A DNA stretch of 8,268 nt from Lachnospiraceae bacterium (GCA_020860745.1 JAJBTR010000183.1:1-8268); one strand, 5' to 3'. Shown: positions 1 through 5,900, counted from the stretch's first letter. Notes: a model not told the origin generated them from the sequence alone. A program made the numbers and translations.

Positions 1-4
1 ACCG

Positions 5-11
5 AAAGGAG
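5..11 (+). promoter_or_regulatory. Ribosome binding site that fixes the start of the glycine-rich gene
   Basis: AAAGGAG, 8 bases before the ATG at 20. It identifies 20 (frame opening MGRAGGGG) as the true start, rather than the GTG at 36 in the frame that carries the rest of the protein, which has no separate Shine-Dalgarno at the right distance. Confidence 0.8.
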
Positions 12-19
12 ATTGCGTT

Positions 20-1004
20 ATGGGCAGAGCAGGCGGTGGTGGCGGAGGAGGCCACTCAGGCGGCGGACATTCAGGCGGAGGGTTTTCCGGTGGCGGACGC
101 TCCGGCGGCGGGCACTCGAGCGGAGGTTTTTCCGGTAGCGGACGCTCCGGCGGCGGGCACTCAAGCGGAGGTTTTTCCGGCGGCGGTTCCCGACCGGGCA
201 GCGGCATGGGCGGACGGCCCGGGCGGGCATCCCGGAGGACCCGGTAGACCAGGCGGACCACCGCCGAGGCGCGGATTCTGGCGCCCTTTCGGTTACGGGT
301 ATGGCGGATACGGATATCGCCGCGGATGCAGCGGATGCCTTACGCCTTTCATCGTTATCATCGTTATCGTGTTTATCCTCGGTTCCACCGCTGTCACCAG
401 ACTCGGCGGCAGTGTGCGCTATGCGCTCTCCTCCCTGCGGAATACGATTTCCGGGGAAGCCAGCAGCGAAAGCAATGAGACCGGCATCGATAATTCCGTT
501 TCAGGAAATCAATCGGAACATAATTCCGATACCGGGAGCACCTCACAGAGCACAATCACCCGCGAAAAAGCAGACACCGGCGTTTCTTTCAGCAGCGACT
601 GCATTCTGGACGAACTGGGCTGGGTAGAGGACGTGACCGCTACCGGCAAAAGTCTGGAAGATTTTTACAATGCTACCGGTGTGCAGCCTTATGTCTACTT
701 CAAAGCATACGACGCCTCCCTGACCTCTTCCTCCGAGAAGGAAGCTTACGCATTTGACTGGTATGAGGACAATATCGACAACGAGGGTACTTTCCTCTTT
801 CTGTATTTCGCCGAGGAAGATGCCGACAATGATGTGGGCTACATGGTATACGTGAACGGTTACGACATCGACTCCGTCATGGATGAGGAAGCCGTCGAAA
901 TCTTCTGGAACTATGTGGACGAATACTGGTATTCCGACCTGTCTACGGACGACATGCTGACAGAAATATTTAACTCCACAGCTGACGCAATTATGAATAA
1001 ATAG
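20..1004 (+). CDS. Glycine-rich, single-pass membrane protein with TPM-like C-terminal domain; apparent +1 frameshift
   Basis: The reading frame starting at 20 encodes a Gly/Ser/His-rich tract of about 68 residues (MGRAGGGGGGGHSGGG...) and then hits TAG at 245. The frame that stays open to TAG at 1002-1004 continues smoothly from about 225: a Gly/Pro-rich stretch, an FGYGYGGYGY segment, CSGC, a hydrophobic helix (TPFIVIIVIVFILGS, about 340-390), a Ser/Asn/Thr-rich linker and a folded acidic domain from about 585. Skipping one base near 215-230 gives a single protein of about 327 residues. The C-terminal domain has the TPM_phosphatase/YgcG-like pattern: ILDELGWV opening, TGVQPYVYF strand, AYAFDWYEDN helix, GTFLFLYF strand, DVGYMVYVNGYD. 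TPM-domain proteins are usually membrane-anchored and of unclear function, so no enzymatic role is assigned. Without the shift the second frame could be read from GTG 36, but its N-terminus (MVAEEATQAAD) is just the glycine tract read out of frame. It converges on the minus-strand XRE gene with 8 bases between the stops. The TPM assignment is by pattern only. Confidence 0.7.
95..184 (+). repeat. Tandem 45-bp coding repeat, two units (15 residues each)
   Basis: Units 95-139 and 140-184 are nearly identical and begin GGACGCTCCGGCGGCGGGCA. Each encodes GRSGGGHSSGGFSG plus S or G. Shorter GGGHS/GGGFS modules precede them from about 50. The tract is inside the glycine-rich N-terminus and is a plausible slippage or recombination site; an in-frame unit change would alter protein length by 15 residues without a frameshift. 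Confidence 0.85.
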
Positions 1005-1012
1005 ATTATTCC

Positions 1013-1231
1013 TTATACCTTTCCCCCTGTCAGGATATAGCTGTACCCCACCTCCAGGGCATCGCAGAGCTTTTTCAGAATCCACACGGAGAAACCTGTT
1101 TTCCCCATCTCAATTTCATAGAGAAACTTGGTCGAGATCCCCGCGATCTCGGCCAGCCGCTCTCTGCTGTATCCGTGCACAGACCTCTCAAGAAAAATCC
1201 GGTTCCCCGCATCCTTATACATCTCCTCCAT
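1013..1231 (-). CDS. Short XRE-family helix-turn-helix regulator (72 aa)
   Basis: A compact single-domain DNA-binding protein of the Cro/C1 (HTH_3) type. The helix-turn-helix lies at about residues 21-45 (YSRERLAEIAGISTKFLYEI): the RERLAEIAGIS positioning helix, then the STKFLYEIE recognition helix, then the MGKTGFSVWILKKLCDALEV helices and the YILTGG end typical of these proteins. There is no room for a ligand or dimerisation domain beyond the HTH core. The ATG at 1231 has an AAGGGGGAG Shine-Dalgarno 9 bases upstream; the Met at codon 4 sits too close to its GGAGGAG to be preferred. It lies 43 bases downstream of the longer XRE reading frame on the same strand, or about 150 bases if that gene really ends at 1381, so the two may be co-transcribed. 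The target is unknown; self-regulation is usual for such proteins. Confidence 0.85.
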   Translation of the reverse strand: MEEMYKDAGNRIFLERSVHGYSRERLAEIAGISTKFLYEIEMGKTGFSVWILKKLCDALEVGYSYILTGGKV

Positions 1232-1274
1232 AACTTCATACTCCCCCTTATCCTTTGTTTTTATCCAAAACCAG

Positions 1275-1805
1275 TCACTTCTGTTTCATACCATATCGTA
1301 ATTGCGCCGCTGTCTGCCCGTCTATGGAAATAGACGTTTTCCACAATGCAATAATCCCCCAAATTCTTATCGGTATTTCCTCAGTGTCCGGTTCCTTTTC
1401 CGCTATTCCGCCCCGCTTCGATGATACGAACCACATCTTCCATTCCATCTGTCTGATCGTCTTCGGCAGAAAAAAATCCGTTTTGTTCAGTGTAAAATAT
1501 TGGAATAATCTCAGAAAAATGATCATTTTATCGGTATCAGGACAATTCAGAACATCTGTCCATGCTTTTTGCTGTTCCGTTTTTTCTCCGAATAAAATAT
1601 AATCTGCAGATACATTCAGCTCCGAATGCAATTTCATAAGACTGGCCAGAGAAATCCGGCGTTCATAAGATTCCATCTTTTTATATGTGGATATGCTGAT
1701 TTCCAGAATGTTAGCAAACTCTTCCTGGGATAGCCCCAGATCCTCCCGCACTTTCCGGAGGCGGAAGATCTGGTCTTTCTGCTCCGCTGATAATGTCTTT
1801 CGCAT
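1275..1805 (-). CDS. XRE-family regulator with apparent frameshift; the last ~64 residues look out of frame
   Basis: Residues about 12-70 form a Cro/C1-type HTH domain (LRKVREDLGLSQEEFANILE, then ISISTYKKMES, ending NVSADYILFGE). Residues 71-112 form a short helical tail (TEQQKAWTDVLNC, DKMIIFLRLFQYF). After DFF (residues 110-112) the sequence changes character, becoming rich in Trp/Met/Arg (LPKTIRQMEWKMWFVSS). Adding one base to the run of seven A at 1470-1476 (T on this strand) restores an ordinary acidic helical ending, SAEDDQTDGMEDVVRIIEAG followed by RNSGKGTGH and TGA at 1383-1381, for a protein of about 141 residues. I therefore infer that the intact gene is 1805-1381 and that the extension to 1275 is read-through in the wrong frame. 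The start at 1805 has AGAGGA 8 bases upstream. A 34-bp palindrome just upstream is a likely operator. The DNA-binding domain itself is intact, so the protein may still function. Confidence 0.75.
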   Translation of the reverse strand: MRKTLSAEQKDQIFRLRKVREDLGLSQEEFANILEISISTYKKMESYERRISLASLMKLHSELNVSADYILFGEKTEQQKAWTDVLNCPDTDKMIIFLRLFQYFTLNKTDFFLPKTIRQMEWKMWFVSSKRGGIAEKEPDTEEIPIRIWGIIALWKTSISIDGQTAAQLRYGMKQK

Positions 1806-1821
1806 GGTCCGTGTCCTCTGT

Positions 1822-1855
1822 GAATAAAATATACAATCCGTGTTCTATTTTATTC
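1822..1855. promoter_or_regulatory. Perfect 10-bp inverted repeat, candidate operator of the XRE gene
   Basis: GAATAAAATA (1822-1831) and TATTTTATTC (1846-1855) are perfect reverse complements separated by 14 bases; the spacer contains a smaller dyad, ACA/TGT (1833-1835 and 1841-1843). It lies 16 bases upstream of the XRE start codon at 1805, where a promoter or operator would be expected. XRE proteins bind as dimers to palindromes, commonly their own. I could not assign a confident -35/-10 pair here. Confidence 0.55.
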
Positions 1856-1921
1856 GTTTTTACAAAGGTTTAACAGACACCATATGTGCACCCGGATGTT
1901 CACAAAATCACCGTTTTCTCC

Positions 1922-1944
1922 CCTGATTCTATACAAAAATCAGG
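1922..1944. promoter_or_regulatory. Small dyad in the spacer between channel and XRE gene
   Basis: CCTGATT (1922-1928) and AATCAGG (1938-1944) form a perfect 7-bp stem with a 9-base loop, 37 bases past the channel stop codon (minus strand). No T-run follows it on either strand, so it is not a standard intrinsic terminator; it may be a protein site or an mRNA processing hairpin. Confidence 0.3.
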
Positions 1945-1980
1945 AAATTCTCCGCTTTTTATCCCCTTTGTTTCTGCACG

Positions 1981-3567
1981 CTATGAATCTGCCTCGTTTT
2001 TCAGGCGCAGTTCTCCCAGCAGTTCCCAGGAATAATCACAGTATGATTTAAACTCCGGCGTAAGCTCATCATACGGACAGATACGCGGGTCCTGCCGCAG
2101 ATCTTCCCTGTGAACCGGCCCATAAGTCCAGTTATAATAGGCATAAAACCGAAGCCAGCGCTGATGCTCAATCCTGCGGCAGCGATCCAGAAAGTCCGGA
2201 TTCCGAATACTCTTTTTGTATACGGCATACGCTCTCTCCAGATCCCGGGCGGACAATCCGATAATCATTTCATCCCGCAATAAAATCCGTACTTTCGTAA
2301 ATACGTGTTCAGAAGCCGCAATCTTCGACTGTCTGAGATAATCTTCCAGCTGATCCCAGTCAAGCGAGTTTTCCGGATGGCTGCTGCGATACAGGTTATT
2401 CATGGCAATAGCCACCTGGTTCAATGTGGTCCTTAAGATATGTTCCGGTGTATAAATCGACTCATTGGTTCCGAAATAAGAGATGCCGGGCGCCGAGCGG
2501 CTGTTGCGAAGGTCAATCCGCCCGCGGGTCAGATAATAGCGCCGCATATGCCAGAGGATATCCCACCCCTCCTGCTCATCATCCTCGCAGATAATAATGC
2601 GGTCCGCCGCGGCCAGCAATTCGCGATGCATGGTCCAGGAATCCTCATAAAAAATCAGAGAGTCCCTGTCATCCGCCTCCTGTTGAATCGAAAAGACGCG
2701 CGCCAGCCCGGAATGCATATGCAGGAAATAGCCGACATCGCCAAAAATATGATACGAGACATGGTGCTCCGGCGATATGACATTCGTCATGATCGCCCGC
2801 TTTAACAGTGCTTCTCCATATTCTCCAAAACCGATCAGTACAATCTGACTCTCCCCGCTGGTCAGCGGTTTTTTCCGCCAGTATTCCCGTGCACAGCAGT
2901 CATAGTTGTGGAAAAAATGGATATTGCCGGAAAGCGTGTCCTCGCCGCTGGCTGTCCTGGCATAGACCTCCACCGGAAGCCGGGCAATATTGACCGCCCT
3001 GGGGTTCACGCCGATGTCGTTCTCTTTCATCAGAAATACCTTGCAGCGGCTGCCTGCTCCGCCCTTGCACCGGGCGATACGCTCCGGCGACACATTGATA
3101 AACATACACGGATAATCCGGCTTCTCCTCCAGAGAATTCTCACTCTGCCCGAAAATGATCACAGCGTCGGCGTCCTCCTCCAGAATCTGCTGCGCCAGCA
3201 CATTGGCTTCCTGCCCCATATCAGCGAAATAATACCAGTTTTTCTTTTTCTGCCACGATAAAATCAGAAGAGGAAATCCCTCGCTTGACAAAAAAGAAAA
3301 CACCGAGCCGACCAACGTAACCAGCAGACCGGTAGAAAGAATCAGAAAGATAATCCCCACGATATGGCCGACCGTTGTGACAGGCGTAATATCTCCGTAG
3401 CCGACCGTCGTCAGAGTCACCACTGAATACCACACTGCGTCTCCCAGCGTGCGGATCGACGACTGCGGGTTCGCAGACTCCGCCTGCAGCATCAACATCA
3501 GCAGTAACAGATAAATTCCCGCCAGGACAAGAATAAAAATAATGTATATCCGTCGTTTCCGTTTCAT
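1981..3567 (-). CDS. Two-TM potassium channel fused to TrkA-N-like Rossmann region and C-terminal RyR domain
   Basis: A 528-residue membrane protein with three recognisable parts. (1) An ion-channel pore of the Ion_trans_2 type: TM1 about 7-27, pore helix and K+ selectivity filter TTVGYGD (53-59), TM2 about 65-92 with a glycine (G80) at the hinge. (2) Cytoplasmic Rossmann-like regions: a degenerate one from about 111 (WYYFADMGQEANVLAQQIL) and a clearer TrkA-N type one from 241 (QIVLIGFGEYGEALLKR, with GFGEYG at 246-251 as the nucleotide-binding glycine loop). (3) A C-terminal RyR-type module at about 465-515, with HQRW (468-471), NWTYGP (479-484) and PYDEL (498-502), matching the HxxW...GWxYGP...PYDEL pattern of PF02026. 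Such channels assemble as tetramers, and cytoplasmic Rossmann domains usually gate them on nucleotide or ion binding. The RyR domain is known in bacteria beside nucleotide-sensing domains; a signalling role here is inference. The start at 3567 has GGGGGAAAG 6 bases upstream, and the gene has its own promoter at 3719-3691. Confidence 0.88.
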   Translation of the reverse strand: MKRKRRIYIIFILVLAGIYLLLLMLMLQAESANPQSSIRTLGDAVWYSVVTLTTVGYGDITPVTTVGHIVGIIFLILSTGLLVTLVGSVFSFLSSEGFPLLILSWQKKKNWYYFADMGQEANVLAQQILEEDADAVIIFGQSENSLEEKPDYPCMFINVSPERIARCKGGAGSRCKVFLMKENDIGVNPRAVNIARLPVEVYARTASGEDTLSGNIHFFHNYDCCAREYWRKKPLTSGESQIVLIGFGEYGEALLKRAIMTNVISPEHHVSYHIFGDVGYFLHMHSGLARVFSIQQEADDRDSLIFYEDSWTMHRELLAAADRIIICEDDEQEGWDILWHMRRYYLTRGRIDLRNSRSAPGISYFGTNESIYTPEHILRTTLNQVAIAMNNLYRSSHPENSLDWDQLEDYLRQSKIAASEHVFTKVRILLRDEMIIGLSARDLERAYAVYKKSIRNPDFLDRCRRIEHQRWLRFYAYYNWTYGPVHREDLRQDPRICPYDELTPEFKSYCDYSWELLGELRLKNEADS

Positions 3568-3690
3568 CTGCGTCTTTCCCCCATTTTTATACGCGCTTTC
3601 CGGTCCACTATATTACTTCATGATAACGGCTTCTTCCCGCATGACTCACGCCAGGAAAACACTGCCGCATAAATAACCCCATATGTTCTG

Positions 3691-3719
3691 ATTATAGAGA
3701 GAATTTCTGTAACTGTAAA
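3691..3719 (-). promoter_or_regulatory. Housekeeping-type promoter of the channel gene
   Basis: On the minus strand, TTTACA (3719-3714), a 17-base spacer, and TATAAT (3696-3691): one mismatch from the sigma-A consensus at the ideal spacing. Transcription would start near 3684, giving a leader of about 117 bases before the ATG at 3567. It lies back to back with the RraA promoter, about 90 bases away. Confidence 0.75.
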
Positions 3720-3747
3720 GAATACAAAATATTTTATATCAAAAAAT

Positions 3748-3764
3748 GTTCCGATCGTTCCGAT
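3748..3764. repeat. Direct repeat between divergent promoters
   Basis: GTTCCGAT occurs twice, at 3748-3755 and 3757-3764, with a 9-bp period. It lies between the leftward channel promoter (3691-3719) and the rightward RraA promoter (3808-3836), so it could be a protein-binding site affecting either. It is short and otherwise unsupported. Confidence 0.35.
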
Positions 3765-3807
3765 TTAACATCATACAACAGTAAATCCCCCTGTTTCCAG
3801 AAATCGC

Positions 3808-3836
3808 TTGCATTTTTGCCTCTCATTTGTTATAGT
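3808..3836 (+). promoter_or_regulatory. Promoter reading towards the RraA-family gene
   Basis: TTGCAT (3808-3813), a spacer of exactly 17 bases, then TATAGT (3831-3836), five of six matches to the -10 consensus. The predicted start is near 3843, only about 14 bases before the hairpin at 3857. Confidence 0.6.
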
Positions 3837-3856
3837 ATGATTTAATTACAGGCAAC

Positions 3857-3888
3857 GGAGCCGCTGATATTCAGCGGCTCCATTTTTT
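3857..3888 (+). terminator. Intrinsic-terminator-like hairpin in the 5' leader of the RraA-family gene
   Basis: GGAGCCGCTGA (3857-3867), loop TAT, TCAGCGGCTCC (3871-3881): a perfect 11-bp GC-rich stem followed by A and six T (3883-3888). On the opposite strand no T-run follows, so it acts rightward only. No rightward gene lies between 1004 and here for it to terminate, so it sits between a promoter and its own gene: an attenuator, a transcript-trimming hairpin or the end of a very short RNA. Confidence 0.8.
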
Positions 3889-3895
3889 ATGAGAG

Positions 3896-3902
3896 AAAGG
3901 AG
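3896..3902 (+). promoter_or_regulatory. Ribosome binding site that selects start 3910 over 3889
   Basis: AAAGGAG ends 7 bases before the ATG at 3910. The in-frame ATG at 3889 lies upstream of this site and immediately abuts the hairpin's T-run, so the protein almost certainly starts at 3910. Confidence 0.85.
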
Positions 3903-3909
3903 ATATCGT

Positions 3910-4740
3910 ATGGATCTTAGTCAGGTTGAATTGTATAATGAGGAAGTTGTAAAACAGAGAGCCCAGAGAGACAAAGATTATGCAGAATATGACGCCGCAG
4001 GACGCATCTGGGGTCTGGTACCCAGGGAACGGATCACCAAAATCACTTTTCCCCGTGTGAAAAAAGAGATCATCGACGGCTATCTGTCCATGGATGATAT
4101 GTCGACCACAGTCTCGGATGTTCTGGACAGCTACGGCATTGACGGGGCCATCCCGACCTCCTATCTGAAGCCGGTCATTCCCGGCAGCAAGATCGTCGGC
4201 CCAGCCGTCACCATCCGCAACATCCCGGTCCGCAAGACGCCGACCCAGGGTGCCATCGACCATGATTTCATCGCCATGTCTACCCGGGACATTTACTATA
4301 TCGGCGAGCCGGGCGATGTGCTGGTCTCCGACTTCGGCGGGAATCTCGAGGTGTCCAACATGGGCGGCCAGAGCTGCACCGTCGGAAAAAGCTGCGGTTT
4401 CGCGGGAAATATCGTAAACGGCTGCTGCCGCGATGTCTCTTCCATCCGGGAGATGGGTTATCCGGTATTCTGCACCGGCACCACCCAGATTACCGGAAAA
4501 TTCCGCATGGAGTGCGTAGAAATGAACGGCCCGATCACCCTCTGCGGCAAGCTGGTGGAGCCGGGCGACCTGATGGTAGCCGACGACTCCGGTGTCTGCA
4601 TCGTACCCTATGACCTGGCGGAGGATGTTCTGGAAAAGTGTCTGTCCATCGCCGCCTCGGAAGAGCGGATGCGCCAGCTGATCGAAAGTAAAGCGCCGAT
4701 TTCGGAGCTTCGCCCGCTGTTCCGCTCGCGCTATAAGTAA
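3910..4740 (+). CDS. RraA / HMG-CHA aldolase family protein (276 aa)
   Basis: A soluble cytoplasmic protein of the RraA-like superfamily (PF03737), which covers class II 4-hydroxy-4-methyl-2-oxoglutarate/CHA aldolases, oxaloacetate decarboxylases and the RNase E inhibitor RraA. Family signatures: SYLKPVIPGSKIVGPAVTI (84-102), PGDVLVSDFGGN (134-145), the substrate/metal-site core GNIVNGCCRDVSSIREMGYP (166-185) with the key Arg-Asp pair at 174-175, and EPGDLMVADDSGVCIVP (217-233). The Arg and Asp used for pyruvyl binding and divalent-metal coordination in aldolase members are present, so catalysis on a 2-oxo acid is plausible; the substrate cannot be read from sequence. An N-terminal helical extension of about 60 residues with TTVSDVLD (66-73) precedes the core; the TVSDVLD-like segment is normal for the family. 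It stands alone, with no aromatic or sugar-acid pathway genes beside it, so the physiological role is open. Start and leader are described separately. Confidence 0.88.
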   Translation: MDLSQVELYNEEVVKQRAQRDKDYAEYDAAGRIWGLVPRERITKITFPRVKKEIIDGYLSMDDMSTTVSDVLDSYGIDGAIPTSYLKPVIPGSKIVGPAVTIRNIPVRKTPTQGAIDHDFIAMSTRDIYYIGEPGDVLVSDFGGNLEVSNMGGQSCTVGKSCGFAGNIVNGCCRDVSSIREMGYPVFCTGTTQITGKFRMECVEMNGPITLCGKLVEPGDLMVADDSGVCIVPYDLAEDVLEKCLSIAASEERMRQLIESKAPISELRPLFRSRYK

Positions 4741-4893
4741 ACATAGCCCCTCACCCGCAAACCCCTGTATATCAGGTTTCAATTTGTTCAGGGTAAGGAA
4801 CCGTTACAAAATAACTTATACATCTTGCACCGGCTAATACGCGAACCGCAGCCCCTAAACGCCTCGCCGTAGCCCGAACTGTCCCAAAAATTG

Positions 4894-4966
4894 TAAGAGC
4901 ACATCTTAATCAGGTCTGACCTGTCATGGCCGACTGTGCTGGATTGTGCTCTTATTTCTGTTTTTT
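4894..4966 (+). terminator. Long-stem structured element followed by T-runs (terminator or small RNA)
   Basis: TAAGAGCACA (4894-4903) pairs perfectly with TGTGCTCTTA (4945-4954), then TTTCTGTTTTTT (4955-4966). The 41-base interior contains its own hairpin, CAGGT-CTG-ACCTG (4911-4923), and a second TGTGCT (4935-4940) that could compete for the AGCACA of the left arm. It is too open for a textbook terminator, but a branched terminator for RraA-gene transcripts or a small structured RNA fits. No known RNA family was recognised. Confidence 0.45.
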
Positions 4967-5031
4967 CTCAGTTTAACCAGTTGTTTTTTGTATACGGAAG
5001 CGACTATCTCTCCAGAAAAACTTTCCTTATT

Positions 5032-5065
5032 TTCTAATGCTATTCTAACAACAATCCGTTATAAT
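5032..5065 (+). promoter_or_regulatory. Promoter of the two-component operon with direct-repeat operator
   Basis: TTCTAA (5032-5037), 5 bases, TTCTAA (5043-5048), 11 bases, then consensus -10 TATAAT (5060-5065). Repeats one helical turn apart are the usual binding pattern of OmpR/PhoB-type regulators. The second repeat sits over the upstream edge of the -35 region, where no good -35 hexamer is seen, suggesting an activator-dependent, self-regulated promoter. The same arrangement with the same spacings occurs before the PepSY gene. Confidence 0.6.
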
Positions 5066-5207
5066 ATAGTAAATATTATTATGCATTGCCTGAAAAACAG
5101 GTCACCAGAGAAAAACCGGCCGTTCTTTTACAACATCTGCCGACTGATCATTTTTTCTGACCAGCCCCAACCACACAGGCAGCAGCAAAGGAAAGGAGCC
5201 AACCCAC

Positions 5208-5879
5208 ATGCGCATTCTACTGGCGGAAGACGAGCGGGACTTAAACCGCATCATCACAAAAAAACTCACCACCGAGGGATACAGCGTTGACAGCTGTTTC
5301 GACGGAGAGGAAGCCATCGATATTCTTTCTTATACGGATTACGACGCTGTGATCCTGGACATTATGATGCCGAAAGCGGATGGATTTGCCGTACTGCAGG
5401 CTCTGCGCAAAGCCGGGAAAACGACGCCTGTGCTTTTTCTGACCGCGCGGGACTCCATCTCCGACCGGGTAAAAGGGTTAGACAGCGGCGCCAATGATTA
5501 CCTGGTTAAGCCGTTTTCCTTCGAGGAGCTGACCGCGCGCATCCGCGCCATGATCCGCACCTCACACGGCTCTGTTCAAAACGAACTCGCCGTCGGCGAC
5601 CTGGTCATGGACTGTGCTTCCAAGCGCGTGACCCGCGGCGGACAGGAAATTACACTCTCCGCCAAAGAGTATGCGCTTCTCGAATACATGATGCACAATC
5701 CCGGCATCATCCTCTCCCGGGAACAGATTGAAGATCACATCTGGAACTATGACTACGAGGGCGGCACTAATGTGGTGGACGTGTATATCAGCTACCTTCG
5801 CCGCAAAATTGACAGCGGTCACGAACAGAAGCTGATCCACACCGTGCGCGGCAGAGGGTATGTGCTGCGGGTCGGCTGA
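5208..5879 (+). CDS. OmpR/PhoB-family response regulator
   Basis: A full-length 223-residue transcription regulator. The receiver domain (1-118) has all expected residues: acidic pair E7-D8, phospho-acceptor D51 in VILDIMMP, T79 in FLTA, and K101 in LVKPF. The C-terminal winged-helix Trans_reg_C domain (about 125-222) carries LSAKEYALLEYMMHNPG, the recognition region NVVDVYISYLRRKID and the terminal HTVRGRGYVLR wing. Phosphorylation by the kinase encoded 21 bases downstream should promote dimer binding to tandem direct repeats. The start at 5208 has AAAGGAG 9 bases upstream. The kinase and the downstream double-PepSY gene make an arrangement seen in several Clostridia. The repeats in its own promoter (5032-5048) and in the PepSY promoter (7575-7591) are its most likely targets. 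No specific orthologue name can be assigned. Confidence 0.95.
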   Translation: MRILLAEDERDLNRIITKKLTTEGYSVDSCFDGEEAIDILSYTDYDAVILDIMMPKADGFAVLQALRKAGKTTPVLFLTARDSISDRVKGLDSGANDYLVKPFSFEELTARIRAMIRTSHGSVQNELAVGDLVMDCASKRVTRGGQEITLSAKEYALLEYMMHNPGIILSREQIEDHIWNYDYEGGTNVVDVYISYLRRKIDSGHEQKLIHTVRGRGYVLRVG

Positions 5880-5900
5880 TCAGATAAGGAGATACAAATC

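Larger units (their letters stand above)
4741..5207 (+). other. 467-base spacer without a convincing gene
   Basis: Reading frames here are short, lack ribosome binding sites and show no protein-like composition. Contents from left to right: a weak dyad just after the RraA gene (CCTG 4764-4767 with CAGG 4773-4776, extended by AAA/TTT) that could serve as a poor terminator; a featureless C-rich stretch about 4824-4890; the long-stem element 4894-4966; an AT-rich promoter region about 5020-5070; and a leader of about 135 bases for the response regulator with only small hairpins (for example CCTG-AAAAA-CAGG, 5089-5101). Confidence 0.6.

Noticed and set aside
20..190. CRISPR-like array from the repeated GC-rich units
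   Set aside because: The units are contiguous, in frame and code for Gly/Ser/His repeats; there are no unique spacers between them.
36..300. GTG 36 as the true start of the membrane protein (N-terminus MVAEEATQAAD)
   Set aside because: It has no correctly spaced ribosome binding site, and the sequence is the glycine repeat read one frame off; the ATG at 20 has AAAGGAG 8 bases upstream.
543..1085. Minus-strand frame of 180 residues overlapping the TPM-like domain
   Set aside because: It is antisense to a better supported domain and overlaps the end of the short XRE gene; there is no start signal and no family resemblance.
1319..1340. Hairpin CGTCTAT-GGAA-ATAGACG followed by TTTT as a terminator
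   Set aside because: The stem is perfect but AT-rich and the T-run is only four long. It points rightward, where no nearby gene ends except the membrane protein 315 bases back; kept only as a minor dyad.
3889..3909. ATG 3889 as the start of the RraA-family protein
   Set aside because: The extra seven residues (MRERRYR) are just the ribosome binding site translated; AAAGGAG at 3896-3902 serves the ATG at 3910.
3871..4782. Long minus-strand reading frame of 303 residues opposite the RraA gene
   Set aside because: It is the antisense shadow of a clear RraA-family gene, has no ribosome binding site, and its composition (Ala/Asp/Gly/His-rich) is typical of reverse-strand reading of GC-rich codons.
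4869..4876. GTAGCCCG as a remnant of the 7378-7544 palindromic element
   Set aside because: Only eight bases match the element's terminal region and flanking bases do not align, so chance is sufficient.
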